Part shown: piece after piece, positions 1 through 8,813 of the stretch
Layout of the letters: every line of letters starts with the position of its first letter
Numbering within the stretch: the first letter of the stretch is position 1
Source of the DNA: CAYWNA01 sp964459305
Lineage (GTDB): Bacteria > Planctomycetota > Planctomycetia > Pirellulales > Pirellulaceae
Reading direction: 5' to 3'
Assembly (NCBI GenBank): GCA_964459305.1
Contig: CAYWNA010000019.1
Location: forward strand, 1 to 64,000
DNA: 64,000 bases
Translations under genes and position numbers: made by a program
The notes under the pieces: model-generated
Told to the model about the DNA's origin: nothing
Database searches by the model: none
Seen by the model: only the letters and a program-made list of their open reading frames with translations

Positions 1-82
1 CGCACGAACCGGCGACCCACAAACCGGCCCCGGTCAGAGCGGAACTCTTGAGAAATTCACGACGATTGGTATGCCGACTCAT
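1..82 (-). CDS. Tat-exported protein, N-terminus only
   Basis: The complement of the first 82 bases starts with ATG and encodes about 27 residues beginning MSRHTNRREFLKSSALTGAG. This is a twin-arginine signal (NRREFLK followed by a hydrophobic stretch). The rest lies outside the window. In planctomycetes such leaders commonly precede Gfo/Idh/MocA oxidoreductases or secreted hydrolases, so the product cannot be named from this fragment. It would be the downstream neighbour of the sulfatase at 381-1793, on the same strand. Confidence 0.7.
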   Translation of the reverse strand, partial: MSRHTNRREFLKSSALTGAGLWVAGSC

Positions 83-380
83 GATTGACTCCTCTGATTG
101 TGAGGGAGACACATAAGGGGAGAGATTTGCCCACGTACCGCGGAAATCAAGCATGGTTTCTTCGCCCCGAAGTTCCAGGGGATGCTCGAGTTGCGGGGAC
201 TGGAACACGGTGTAACCTACCGCATGACCGACTACCTGCATAGTGGCGACTTCCCTGCCGTCACGGCGAAGAACTCTGCCGCCACATTGAATGCTCGATT
301 TGACTTGTGTTGCCGACTCCATCGACATGCGGTTTGGCAAGGATTTGCATCTCCGAAACATCCCAAGATCCGGTCGTACC
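83..380. other. Intergenic spacer between the Tat protein and the sulfatase
   Basis: About 300 bases without a convincing gene. Short open frames here lack a ribosome binding site and family resemblance. I see no strong hairpin. Confidence 0.5.
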
Positions 381-1793
381 CTACCCCCAAGTGTCCCGGT
401 GCGTAGCCAAAATCCCTTTCAGCCTTTCGCGCACCTCCTCATACGCCGGATCCTCCGCCACGTTTCGATTCTCATCGGGGTCCTTGTTCAGATCGAATAA
501 GCCGACTCCCCGCAACTGACCGGCGCCGTTCTTCGTTCGCATCTCCATGTAGCGGTACTCGTCCGTCCGCACCGCATCACCTCCGCCATGACGCGTGATC
601 ACCGCATCCTTGTGCTCCGCATCGACGTCCGACAACAAGGCACTGAGACTCTTGCCTTGCAAGTGAGCGGGCTTCGGCAGACCGGCTAGGTCGCACAGTG
701 TCGGGAAAATGTCAATGTACTCCACGAGTCGCCGACTCACCCGGCCGCCCTCAACGCCCGGCGCCACCACCAGCAGCGGCGTGCGAGAGGCAACCTCGAA
801 GTTCGTATGCTTGCACCAGAATCCGTGCTCGCCAAGCTGCCAACCGTGGTCGCCCCAAAGAACGATGATCGTATTGTCGGCAACACCCAGCTTCTCTAAT
901 TCGTCAAGCAGCCGACCGACCTGCGCGTCGATGAAACTCACACAAGCATAGTAGCCTCGTATGAGCTGCACGGCGGTTTCGTCCGAGACGGGTCCCTTTT
1001 TCGGAATGCCGTAATACGATCTCATTTCTCCCCACGTATAGTTGAATGCACTCGGCAAGCCGTGTGGAAAGAACATGTTGTCCGGCAGCGTCACACTCTC
1101 GGTCGGATAAAGGTCCCAGTATTTCTTGGGCGCCACGAACGGTAGATGAGGGCGGTAGAACCCGCACGCCAAGAAGAAAGGCTTGTCCTGCTTGGCCAGT
1201 AGCCGCAGGTCCGCCAGTGTCTTGTCGCAAATCTTGTGGTCCGGGTAGATCTCGTCCGGCTGGTCGGCCTCCTCATAGGCAGGTCCCCGACCGCGCGATT
1301 CCGACTTCAGTGCACGGTTCTCCGGCAGCGCCCACCAAATGCTCGATGGACTGGGATGCCACGCCGGTTGACTCCAAGCCGCAGAATCGTCCATGCGATG
1401 ATGATAGATCTTGCCGTTGCTGGCCGTGTGGTAACCGTTCTGCTTGAACACCATCGGTAGCGACGGCACATCCGGAGCGTCTTTCTCCGCCCAGGTCAAA
1501 TACGACGTGAACCGAGTCGGCGTCGGACGCAGCCCCTTCATCAGACTCGCCCGCGATGCACCGCACACGGCAATGTTGCAGTAGGCTCGATCGAATTTCA
1601 CTCCCCGTTTGGCCAGCTGATCGAAGTTCGGTGTCACCATCTTCTCAAGGCCGTAGCAGAAGAACTCCGGTCGAAGATCGTCCACCCCAATAAACAGCAC
1701 ATTCGGCCCCTCCGTCGCCTGAACGGTTGCCACAAGAACAAGCATCGAAAACAGAGTCAGACAGGTCACTGAAAAACGACGTTGCGGAGTCAT
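381..1793 (-). CDS. Secreted S1-family sulfatase (iduronate-2-sulfatase-like)
   Basis: A 470-residue protein with a Sec-type signal at residues 1-26 (ends VQATEG). It is expected to hydrolyse sulfate esters of polysaccharides in the periplasm or outside the cell. The sulfatase signature CGASR is at 77-81, where C77 would be converted to formylglycine. The calcium-binding DD pair is at 38-39 (GVDDLRPE), and a GDHGW/LGEHG block lies toward the C-terminus. Length and the GVDDLRPE start match iduronate-2-sulfatase-type (S1_7-like) enzymes. C-type activation needs FGE or anSME. The two FGE-like domains in this window appear to lack the catalytic cysteine pair, so the activator is probably elsewhere. 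The exact substrate cannot be read from sequence. Confidence 0.93.
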   Translation of the reverse strand: MTPQRRFSVTCLTLFSMLVLVATVQATEGPNVLFIGVDDLRPEFFCYGLEKMVTPNFDQLAKRGVKFDRAYCNIAVCGASRASLMKGLRPTPTRFTSYLTWAEKDAPDVPSLPMVFKQNGYHTASNGKIYHHRMDDSAAWSQPAWHPSPSSIWWALPENRALKSESRGRGPAYEEADQPDEIYPDHKICDKTLADLRLLAKQDKPFFLACGFYRPHLPFVAPKKYWDLYPTESVTLPDNMFFPHGLPSAFNYTWGEMRSYYGIPKKGPVSDETAVQLIRGYYACVSFIDAQVGRLLDELEKLGVADNTIIVLWGDHGWQLGEHGFWCKHTNFEVASRTPLLVVAPGVEGGRVSRRLVEYIDIFPTLCDLAGLPKPAHLQGKSLSALLSDVDAEHKDAVITRHGGGDAVRTDEYRYMEMRTKNGAGQLRGVGLFDLNKDPDENRNVAEDPAYEEVRERLKGILATHRDTWG

Positions 1794-2237
1794 GGCAGCC
1801 TTTCGTAGTTCATGAGATTGGGTTCAGCTCGTAGGAAATCAGTCGTCCACGACCGACAGGACTGATTCTAGGAGGAGGAACTGATGATTCAAAGGGGCTC
1901 CTGGAGTTGCGTCACCGAGTTAAGCGAGCAATCAGTGGCCAACAGGAGCGGTCCCAAGGATTTCCCCGACTTCACGCGCGGTCGCTGGCAAACTACCCAG
2001 CCGATCGGCATCATTGGTGTATAATATGCCGCGGCCGGTTAGAAATGTCCGTAGCCGAACTCGCCAGAGTTTGGGCGGAAGCGGTACTCCACCAAATTCT
2101 GGCGAATTCGGCTACATGAGCTATGGGGAAAATCAAACCGGCCGCCGCATAGCTGCCTCGCGTCGCCATCGTCCCGTCGAGACATTGACTTGGAGTTGAG
2201 ATGCCATGCTTGATCGGAAACCCACAGCAGCCGTCGC
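1794..2237. other. Intergenic region with a palindromic repeat
   Basis: No supported gene. It holds the start region of the sulfatase, a GGAGGAGG-like purine run near 1870 not followed by a recognisable gene, and the imperfect palindrome at 2051-2115. Confidence 0.5.
2051..2115. repeat. Dispersed imperfect palindrome (family B copy 1)
   Basis: The arms GTAGCCGAACTCGCCAGAG and its near complement, ending TCTGGCGAATTCGGCTAC, flank a GC-rich loop of about 20 bases. A related copy lies at 40937-41004. The plan resembles the repeats at 4963, 38757 and 62794 (GTAGCTG-ATTCGC-AGAATTC core). It looks like a REP/MITE-type extragenic element. Confidence 0.75.
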
Positions 2238-2604
2238 TTGCGCCCGGAAATCTTTCAGCTCCGGAAGGACGGCAAACGTGATTTCGGCATGCTGTGCTAT
2301 GGCCACCCACTAACTCTCAAGACCTACATGGAGGAGATCAAGGCGCAACTCGACCCCGAGAATCCCGTGGACCGGGGGAGAACCATTATCAAGGGGAAGG
2401 CCGTCACGGTTTCTCCTGTGGATATGGGGTCTCCTGTCGTTGCGAGCACTGCCAGGCTCTGTGGAACGACGACGGAGGCCACTACGGAACGGCAAGCCGG
2501 ATACTGGCCACTTTCGTGTCCAAGCTGGCGCGAGAGCTGAAGAAACGCCGGCCGGATCTGACGGTCATTTTTTTCCCTGCAAGAACTATAATTGTCTGAA
2601 ATGC
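2238..2604 (+). pseudogene. Frameshifted relic of a DUF4838-like (glycosidase-related) gene
   Basis: Three reading frames each contribute a piece of one protein. The first gives MLCYGHPLTLKTYMEEIKAQ and then KGKAVTVSPVDMG. The second continues with CRCEHCQALWNDDGGHYG, then SRILATFVSKLARELKKRRP. The third gives FFPCKNYN. DUF4838 proteins carry a CxCxxCxAL motif followed by a helix and a PDL-type strand, which matches the middle piece. At least two frameshifts and the lack of N- and C-terminal parts show it is dead. The family call is from memory of the motif and is moderately sure. Confidence 0.6.
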
Positions 2605-2707
2605 ACTTGTGTATCCTTGGGTAAGTACACTGAGGAGATCCTAAGGAGTCACCGTTGCGTTTCTGGTTGCGATCACCTGCGGTTCCAAAGCGATGGGAGA
2701 CTTGGCG

Positions 2708-4699
2708 ATGACAAACAAAAGCACCTTGGCCTTTCTCACTTCCCTTTCCGTTCTTTGCGGAATTGGGTCCGCCGAAGACCTGACGTGTCTGAAAGAGGGC
2801 GAACGAGCTGGGAGCAGGTTGTATGCGCAGTTGCAGCAGGAAGCCTACGCCGCACTGGACAAGCGCAAGGAAGCTTGCGAAGCACTGAAGACCCCGGCAG
2901 ATATCCGCGTGTATCAACAGCGGCTGCGAGAGTTTTTTGTCAAGCAACTGGGTGGCTTCCCGGAACGAACGCCACTGAACGCAAGAACCGTGGGGACGAT
3001 TGAAGCCGATGGTTACCGGATCGAAAAGGTGATATTCCAGAGCCAACCGCGGCATCACATCACGGCGAATTTCTATCTTCCAGAGGGAGACGGACCGTTT
3101 CCCGGCGTGGTCGTTTCCAGCGGTCATAGCCGTACGGCCAAAACCGCGGATTACAACCAGCGCTTCGGCATCATGATGGCTCGCCACGGCATGGCGGCGC
3201 TGTGCTTTGACCCGATCGGGCAGGGCGAGCGGTCGCAGATTGTGGACGACAAAGGCCAGCCGCGGTTTTCCGGGACGACTACCGAGCACTTCCTGATCGG
3301 CGTGGGCTCCATCCTCGTCGGCCGCAACACGGCCCGTTGTCGCATTTGGGACGCGATGCGGTCGATCGACTACCTTGTCAGCCGTCCCGAAATTGATCCA
3401 CAAAGGATCGGCATGACAGGATGCTCCGGGGGCGGCACGCTGACGAGTTACGTCATGGCGCTCGACGAGCGGGTGTCGTGCGCCGCTCCGGCTTGTTACC
3501 TGACGACGTTCCGGCGGTTGATTGAAACGATTGGCCCACAGGATGCCGAACAGAACATCTTCGGCCAGGTCGCTTACGGACTCGATCAGCCGGACTACAT
3601 CTTGCTGCGGGCACCGAAGCCGACCTTGATCAGCGCGACGACGAGTGACTTCTTCGATATTCAGGGCACCTGGAACAACTACCGTCAAGCGAAGCGGATC
3701 TACGGGCGGTTGGGCTTTCCGGAACGGGTCGATCTGGTGGAAATCGATGGGAAACACGGCGTCGGGCCGCAGAATCTCGCCACGATCGCGCATTGGATGA
3801 AGCGATGGCTGCTGGATCGCGACGAGCCCGTGCCGGCGGCAGATCTGACTGCCCGTCCACCGGAGGAGTTGCTCTGCACCGAATCGGGACAGGTCCTGCA
3901 GCTCCCTGGCGAATGCTCGGTGTTCGACTTGAACGCCGAGCGCGAAGCGGAGCTGGCGGCGCAGAGGCAAAAGCTGTGGAAAGCGACGCCGGAAGACGCG
4001 ATGGCGATGAAGATTCGTGAGAAGGCCGGGGTGCGGCCCGACGACCAATTGGCTGCGCCGACGTGGAACAAGGTGGGACGCGTTGAACGCGAGGGCTGCC
4101 ACATCGAGAAGCTCGTCTTGCGAACCGGGGCCGGCGTGCCGTTGCCAGCGTTGACCTTCCATCCTGAGAAACCCAACGGCGCCGCATGTCTGTATCTGCA
4201 TGACGACGGCAAGGCGGCTGATGCCGCCGTCGGCGGTGCAATCGAAAATCGCGTCAAGGACGGAACCCTGGTCGTGTCGGTGGATCTGCGAGGGCAGGGC
4301 GAAACCAGATCCGGCAGGAGCAATGAGCAACTCGGCGATTGGAAGACCTACTACCTTGCGTATCTGTTAGGCAAGTCGCTGACCGGAATGCGCGTGGAGG
4401 ACGCCTTTGCCGCGAGGTATTTCGCCTGCGTCTATCAAGGGCAAGAGAGCGAGCCACGTCAGGTGCATCTCGTCGGCGTTGGGCAGGCTGGAATTGTGGC
4501 GTTGCATGCCGCGGCGCTGCGTCCGGAGCTTTTCACTTCGGTTACGTTACGCGATACGCCGCACGATTGGGCCTCCGTGGTTCGGCAGACGAATCCCGCT
4601 GGACAGCTCGACTGCACGATCCACGGTGCCTTGGAAGTGTACGACCTGCCGGACCTGGTTCGACTCGCCGGCGAAGACAAAGTCAGCTACGAAGAATGA
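2708..4699 (+). CDS. Secreted acetyl-xylan-esterase-like alpha/beta hydrolase, two-domain
   Basis: 663 residues from the ATG at 2708, which has GGGAG eight bases upstream. An ATG at 2693 lies inside that ribosome binding site and is less likely. The signal peptide covers roughly residues 1-22. The first alpha/beta-hydrolase domain (about 95-370) carries GCSGGG with the nucleophile near S240, preceded by FDPIGQGER; this resembles the acetyl xylan esterase/dienelactone hydrolase group. Its late HGVG would supply the histidine. The second part (about 400-663) looks like a degenerate alpha/beta-hydrolase domain (YLHDDGK, VDLRGQGE, HLVGVGQAG) whose G-x-G-x-x-G elbow has no serine. It probably deacylates plant or algal glycans. 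The stop overlaps the ATG of a remnant at 4696. Confidence 0.82.
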   Translation: MTNKSTLAFLTSLSVLCGIGSAEDLTCLKEGERAGSRLYAQLQQEAYAALDKRKEACEALKTPADIRVYQQRLREFFVKQLGGFPERTPLNARTVGTIEADGYRIEKVIFQSQPRHHITANFYLPEGDGPFPGVVVSSGHSRTAKTADYNQRFGIMMARHGMAALCFDPIGQGERSQIVDDKGQPRFSGTTTEHFLIGVGSILVGRNTARCRIWDAMRSIDYLVSRPEIDPQRIGMTGCSGGGTLTSYVMALDERVSCAAPACYLTTFRRLIETIGPQDAEQNIFGQVAYGLDQPDYILLRAPKPTLISATTSDFFDIQGTWNNYRQAKRIYGRLGFPERVDLVEIDGKHGVGPQNLATIAHWMKRWLLDRDEPVPAADLTARPPEELLCTESGQVLQLPGECSVFDLNAEREAELAAQRQKLWKATPEDAMAMKIREKAGVRPDDQLAAPTWNKVGRVEREGCHIEKLVLRTGAGVPLPALTFHPEKPNGAACLYLHDDGKAADAAVGGAIENRVKDGTLVVSVDLRGQGETRSGRSNEQLGDWKTYYLAYLLGKSLTGMRVEDAFAARYFACVYQGQESEPRQVHLVGVGQAGIVALHAAALRPELFTSVTLRDTPHDWASVVRQTNPAGQLDCTIHGALEVYDLPDLVRLAGEDKVSYEE

Positions 4700-4899
4700 T
4701 CCCCGTACCCAAGTCGCATCCCCGCTACGGCACGGCGGTCACCGACGGGCTCTTCATGACCAGCCGCGACGGCCGCATGTTTAAGCGTTGGGCAGAAGCC
4801 TTCCTGCGTCCAGGTCCACGCGAGCTGGTTCTGCCTTACTCAAACAGTCCATTGATGCCCGGTGCGGGAAAGCCGCACGCCGGTAAATACAGGGAATGA
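4696..4899 (+). pseudogene. Short remnant of a secreted glycan-active protein
   Basis: An open frame of 67 codons starts at an ATGA overlap with the esterase stop. It contains GTAVTDGLFMTSRDGRMFKR followed by a WAEAFLRPGP block. That resembles internal segments of planctomycete sialidase- or beta-propeller-like secreted proteins. Neither a start domain nor a C-terminus is present, and the reading ends in unrelated sequence. I read it as a gene relic rather than a working small protein, although the coupling could allow translation. Confidence 0.4.
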
Positions 4900-4962
4900 A
4901 CCTTGTCGCGACAACGGGGAGGCGGTGGCTGAAATTTCCCGTCTGCCACTGTTTTACCCACT

Positions 4963-5064
4963 AAGAATTCAGACAAATTACGCCCTCGCCGCCTGAATTC
5001 TTGCGAATCCAGCTACAAGTCTTGTCAACGAATCCTTGCCGCCGCAAACCCGTTCCAGCACCCG
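4963..5064. repeat. Dispersed palindromic repeat (family A copy 1)
   Basis: The perfect 10-base arms AAGAATTCAG (4963-4972) and CTGAATTCTT (4993-5002) flank a 20-base spacer, followed by GCGAATCCAGCTAC and a conserved tail running to about 5064. About 100 bases align with 62801-62911 at roughly 85% identity by eye. A third copy is at 38757-38841. Confidence 0.8.
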
Positions 5065-5099
5065 ACTGCATGATACGTGGCACCAGCTAGCAGCTTCCT

Positions 5100-5137
5100 C
5101 GTTTAGCCCGAAGTCGGCCCGGGTTTCGGGCTAAACG
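5100..5137. terminator. 13-bp perfect hairpin
   Basis: CGTTTAGCCCGAA (5100-5112) pairs perfectly with 5125-5137 around a 12-base loop. No T-run follows, so it may be a dispersed repeat or an RNA-end hairpin rather than a classical intrinsic terminator. It sits about 90 bases before the lipoprotein gene at 5229. Confidence 0.5.
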
Positions 5138-5228
5138 ATTCTGGACCCGCTTTGCTTGGCCCGAAGAGCGGCTATCATGTTGATGTGACCTTCACGTTCC
5201 TCAGACGCGAATTGTTGGATCAGTGACC

Positions 5229-8200
5229 ATGAAGACCAGTTGGCACCAGACGCGTATTCATCACGCAACTGCAGAGATGGCGACGCGACCGCTTGGTTTG
5301 GCGGCAGTTTTCTTTGCCGTCCTCTTCGCTGTATCAGGCTGCAAGCAGACGACCGAACCGGCAGATCCAGGGGAGATACCGCCGAAACCAGGTATATCGG
5401 GCGGCAAGACTCCGCCCGTTGATGCCCAGGCGATCGGAGAGCTTGTGGCCGAGTTCAACCGCGGAGCGGCATTGATGGAGCAGTATCATTATGCGAAGGC
5501 AGCCGAGGCATTCGCCAAAGTACTAGAGAGCGCGCCGGATTGGACTGCGGCACGTTTCAATCTGGGGCTGGCCAACCTGAACCTGCAAGGCCAGCGCGAG
5601 GCAAAGGACAATCTTGATTCCGCGCGCCAGGCGTTCGAACAAGTGTTGGCGGCGGAACCGAAGCACCTTCACGCGAGCTTTTCCCTGGGCATGTATTACC
5701 AGTACATCGGTGAGATCCAGGAAGCCCTGGATTGCTATCGGCTGGTGTACGAAGGCGACAGCAAAGATCCACACGTTGCTTACAAGTACGCCGAAGCCCT
5801 TCTCGCGGAGGACAAGAACGACGAGGCCCTCGGAGTCCTGGAAGAAGTGGTGGACCGCAACCCAGGGTTCATCTCGGCCGTCTATCGTCTGGCAACACAA
5901 TACATGCGTGCGCGACAACGCGACAAAGCCGTTCCCTTGTTCGAACGGTTCAAACAGCTTCAGGCAGTTGAGCTAAATCCTGGAAATCACACCGTGCAAA
6001 CAAGCTATGGTTCGGCTGGCAAGTACTATCGGGCGCTTGGCGCGGATAATCTTCCCTTTTCGTCGCCGGCAACTCCAGCCCGACGTATCGTCTTCTCGCC
6101 GGAAACCAAACCGCTGGATGCACAACCACAGTCCTGGAAATGGGCCGAGGGTTCAGTGAACCTGCCCGGAATTGCGGCCGCCGATATCGATGGCGACGGC
6201 GATCTGGACCTTTGTCTGACCGCACTGGACGAGAAGGGCAGCACCGCACTGTGTTTGAACGATGGTTCGGGCAAATTCACCATGGCATCAACAGTTGCCG
6301 AGCAAGGTGTCTCGCCGTGCTTTGGCGACGTGGATAACGACGGCGATGCCGACTTGTGGCTGGGTCGCGCCGGCGCCGACGCGGTTCTGGTGAACGACGG
6401 CAAAGGTAACCTCACCCCCGGATCTTTCGATGCAGTTGCCGGTCCTGAAACGCTAACTCATATCGCACGCCTTGTGGACACGGACAGCGACGGCGACCTC
6501 GACTTCCTGGCATTTCGGCTGTCCAAGGGGACTGTACCGTCGGCCGATGATAACGCTGGTGCGGCCAACAGCATCTACAACAATAACCGCGATGGCTCGT
6601 TCGCCGACGCTGCGGAAGAAGCGGGCCTCGCGCTGCCGGAAACACCCATTGCGGCGATTGTGTACGACGACTTCGACAACGACTACGACTTGGACCTAGT
6701 CGTGCTGCCGGCTGCCGGAGAGCCGTTCGCCTGGGTCAATCATCGGGTTGGCCAGCACGGAATGCTGGATGCGCAGATGGTTGGGCTGGACATCGACGGT
6801 GCGATCAGTGCCACCACAGGCGACCCGGACAAGGACGGCGATCGCGACTTGCTTGTCTTCACCCCGGCAGGCATTCAATTGATGGTCAACAACGGCCATT
6901 TCGAGTTCCAGAAGGACGAGCAGTTTGCGGCCAGATGCGGACGTCTGGGTGGCACTGGAGGCCAGTTTGCCGACATGGACAACGATGGCGATCTGGATAT
7001 CGTGATCGCAGACGCACACCGTCGCGACGGTAGCCAAGGGCCGGCGCTATTGGTCAATGGGTGGCCTAAGGAAGGGTTTGCAGACGCAGCCGAAGCGGAC
7101 CCAGGCAACCTCCTTGCCGCCATCAGTACCGACGGAGACGCCAGTTGTGTGGCCGCCGACTTCACGGGCAACGGACGATGCGATGTGCTGCTGGCCGCGG
7201 TGGGCCGGCAGCCGATGCTCATCGAAAACGTTACATCCGGCGGACACTGGATCGCGCTGGACCTGACCGGCCTGCGTCCTCAGGACAATAAGACGCGTTC
7301 GAACAGTTCGGCGATCGGAGCTCGCGTGGAAGTGAGAACCGGTGCCTTGTACCAACAGTTTGTCGTCGGCGCTTCCTCCGGCCCGGTGGCGATGGCGCCG
7401 TTACGACTTCACGTCGGCCTGGAGGACAACGCCAAGATTGACTGGCTGCGGATCATCTGGCCGGACGCCGTGCTGCAAGCCGAGCTGGAAATGGCCGGCG
7501 ACCGGATTGCGGCGGTCGAAGAAGTACAGAGAAAGACGTCGTCGTGTCCCTACCTGTTTGCCTGGGACGGAGATCGGTTTGACTTCGTCTCCGATTTCGG
7601 TGGCGTTGGAGGTCTTGGATATTTCGTTGCTCCTGGAACCTACGCGCCGCCCGATCCGACGGAATACATTCGCATCCCGCGACTCGAACCGCTCGACGGC
7701 GACTACGTGCTGCAATCGGTCACACCGTTGGAAGAGGTGACGTACTTCGACGAGGCCAAACTGATTGCCGTGGATCATCCGAAGGATACCGAGGTATACC
7801 CAAATGAGATGATGCCAATCAGTGCGGATCCACCGAGATTCGAGCTGTTTTGCGTTCGCGATCCGATCGATCCAGTCCGTGCCCAAGACCACCGTGGTAT
7901 GGACGTGACGGAGCAAGTGCTGCGCATCGACCGCCGATACGCCGGGGCGACCGATCCGGATTCTCGTTTCATTGGACTTACAGCCGAGCATTCTGTCGAA
8001 CTCGACTTTGGTGATCGACTTGCGGCGGTCTCGCCCGACGCTCGCCTGATCCTGTTTCTTCACGGCTGGGTCGAATACGGCTACTCGTCCACCAACTTCG
8101 CTGCCAGCCAAGCCGGACTGCGGACCCGCGCGCCCACGATCGAAGTGCTGCGCGATGGCCGTTGGCTGGAGGCGTTCCACGAAGTCGGCTACCCGGCGGG

Positions 8201-8804
8201 CATCAATCATATGATGACGTTGGATGTCACCGGCAAGATTCAGCCGGGCGACCGGCGGATTCGGATTTCCAGCAACATGGAACTCTATTGGGATCGCATC
8301 TTCCTTGCCGAGCATTCGGCCGACGCCACCATGTCTACGAAGGAGGTTGGCCCGCGGAGCGCCGATCTGCATTTTCTAGGCTATCCGCGAGAATACTCGC
8401 CCGATGGCCGTCACCCCAATCTGTGCGATTACGCCAACGTCGACCACAACGTGGGTTGGAAGCTGATGGCCGGAGACTACACCCGCTTTGGCGAGGTCGG
8501 CGAGCTGCTTCAGGCTGCGGACGATTGCTTCGCGATTATGGGGCACGGCGAAGAGATAACGTTACGTTTCGCGGCGGACGCTTTTGGCCCCGTGCCGGGA
8601 AGTTGTCGGCGTACGTTTATCCTGAAGACCGACAGCTTTTGCAAAGACATGGATCTGTACACGGCTTTTCCCGACGCTATCGGACCGCTGCCGTTCCACG
8701 GCATGAGCGGGTACCCCTATGGCTTGGATGAATCCTATCCGGACAACGAGTCAACCCGACGCTACCGTCAGCAGTTCAACACGCGCCGAGTCAGGGGCCG
8801 GTGA
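5229..8804 (+). CDS. TPR / FG-GAP (VCBS) / ASPIC-UnbV lipoprotein, CRTAC1-like, with large C-terminal domain
   Basis: 1191 residues from ATG 5229 (a GTG at 5223 is possible). A lipobox AVSGC puts the lipidated Cys near residue 38, so the protein is exported and membrane-anchored. TPR-like helices span about 55-210. Six or more FG-GAP/VCBS calcium motifs follow, for example DIDGDGDLDL, DVDNDGDADL, DTDSDGDLDF and DMDNDGDLDI (about 310-640). The ASPIC/UnbV region is about 690-755 (SSAIGARVEVRTG, WLRIIWPDA). The last 430 residues, beginning with CPYLFAWDG, form an extra domain seen in large CRTAC proteins but without a role I know. It is followed nine bases later by the carbon-nitrogen hydrolase and probably shares a transcript with it. 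The likely function is extracellular binding or assembly, not catalysis. Confidence 0.88.
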   Translation: MKTSWHQTRIHHATAEMATRPLGLAAVFFAVLFAVSGCKQTTEPADPGEIPPKPGISGGKTPPVDAQAIGELVAEFNRGAALMEQYHYAKAAEAFAKVLESAPDWTAARFNLGLANLNLQGQREAKDNLDSARQAFEQVLAAEPKHLHASFSLGMYYQYIGEIQEALDCYRLVYEGDSKDPHVAYKYAEALLAEDKNDEALGVLEEVVDRNPGFISAVYRLATQYMRARQRDKAVPLFERFKQLQAVELNPGNHTVQTSYGSAGKYYRALGADNLPFSSPATPARRIVFSPETKPLDAQPQSWKWAEGSVNLPGIAAADIDGDGDLDLCLTALDEKGSTALCLNDGSGKFTMASTVAEQGVSPCFGDVDNDGDADLWLGRAGADAVLVNDGKGNLTPGSFDAVAGPETLTHIARLVDTDSDGDLDFLAFRLSKGTVPSADDNAGAANSIYNNNRDGSFADAAEEAGLALPETPIAAIVYDDFDNDYDLDLVVLPAAGEPFAWVNHRVGQHGMLDAQMVGLDIDGAISATTGDPDKDGDRDLLVFTPAGIQLMVNNGHFEFQKDEQFAARCGRLGGTGGQFADMDNDGDLDIVIADAHRRDGSQGPALLVNGWPKEGFADAAEADPGNLLAAISTDGDASCVAADFTGNGRCDVLLAAVGRQPMLIENVTSGGHWIALDLTGLRPQDNKTRSNSSAIGARVEVRTGALYQQFVVGASSGPVAMAPLRLHVGLEDNAKIDWLRIIWPDAVLQAELEMAGDRIAAVEEVQRKTSSCPYLFAWDGDRFDFVSDFGGVGGLGYFVAPGTYAPPDPTEYIRIPRLEPLDGDYVLQSVTPLEEVTYFDEAKLIAVDHPKDTEVYPNEMMPISADPPRFELFCVRDPIDPVRAQDHRGMDVTEQVLRIDRRYAGATDPDSRFIGLTAEHSVELDFGDRLAAVSPDARLILFLHGWVEYGYSSTNFAASQAGLRTRAPTIEVLRDGRWLEAFHEVGYPAGINHMMTLDVTGKIQPGDRRIRISSNMELYWDRIFLAEHSADATMSTKEVGPRSADLHFLGYPREYSPDGRHPNLCDYANVDHNVGWKLMAGDYTRFGEVGELLQAADDCFAIMGHGEEITLRFAADAFGPVPGSCRRTFILKTDSFCKDMDLYTAFPDAIGPLPFHGMSGYPYGLDESYPDNESTRRYRQQFNTRRVRGR

Positions 8805-8813
8805 ATTCGGACA

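Noticed and set aside
2324..4330. A 668-codon open frame on the minus strand across the esterase gene
   Set aside because: It is antisense to the esterase, has no ribosome site or family motif, and is explained by high-GC codon bias of the real gene.
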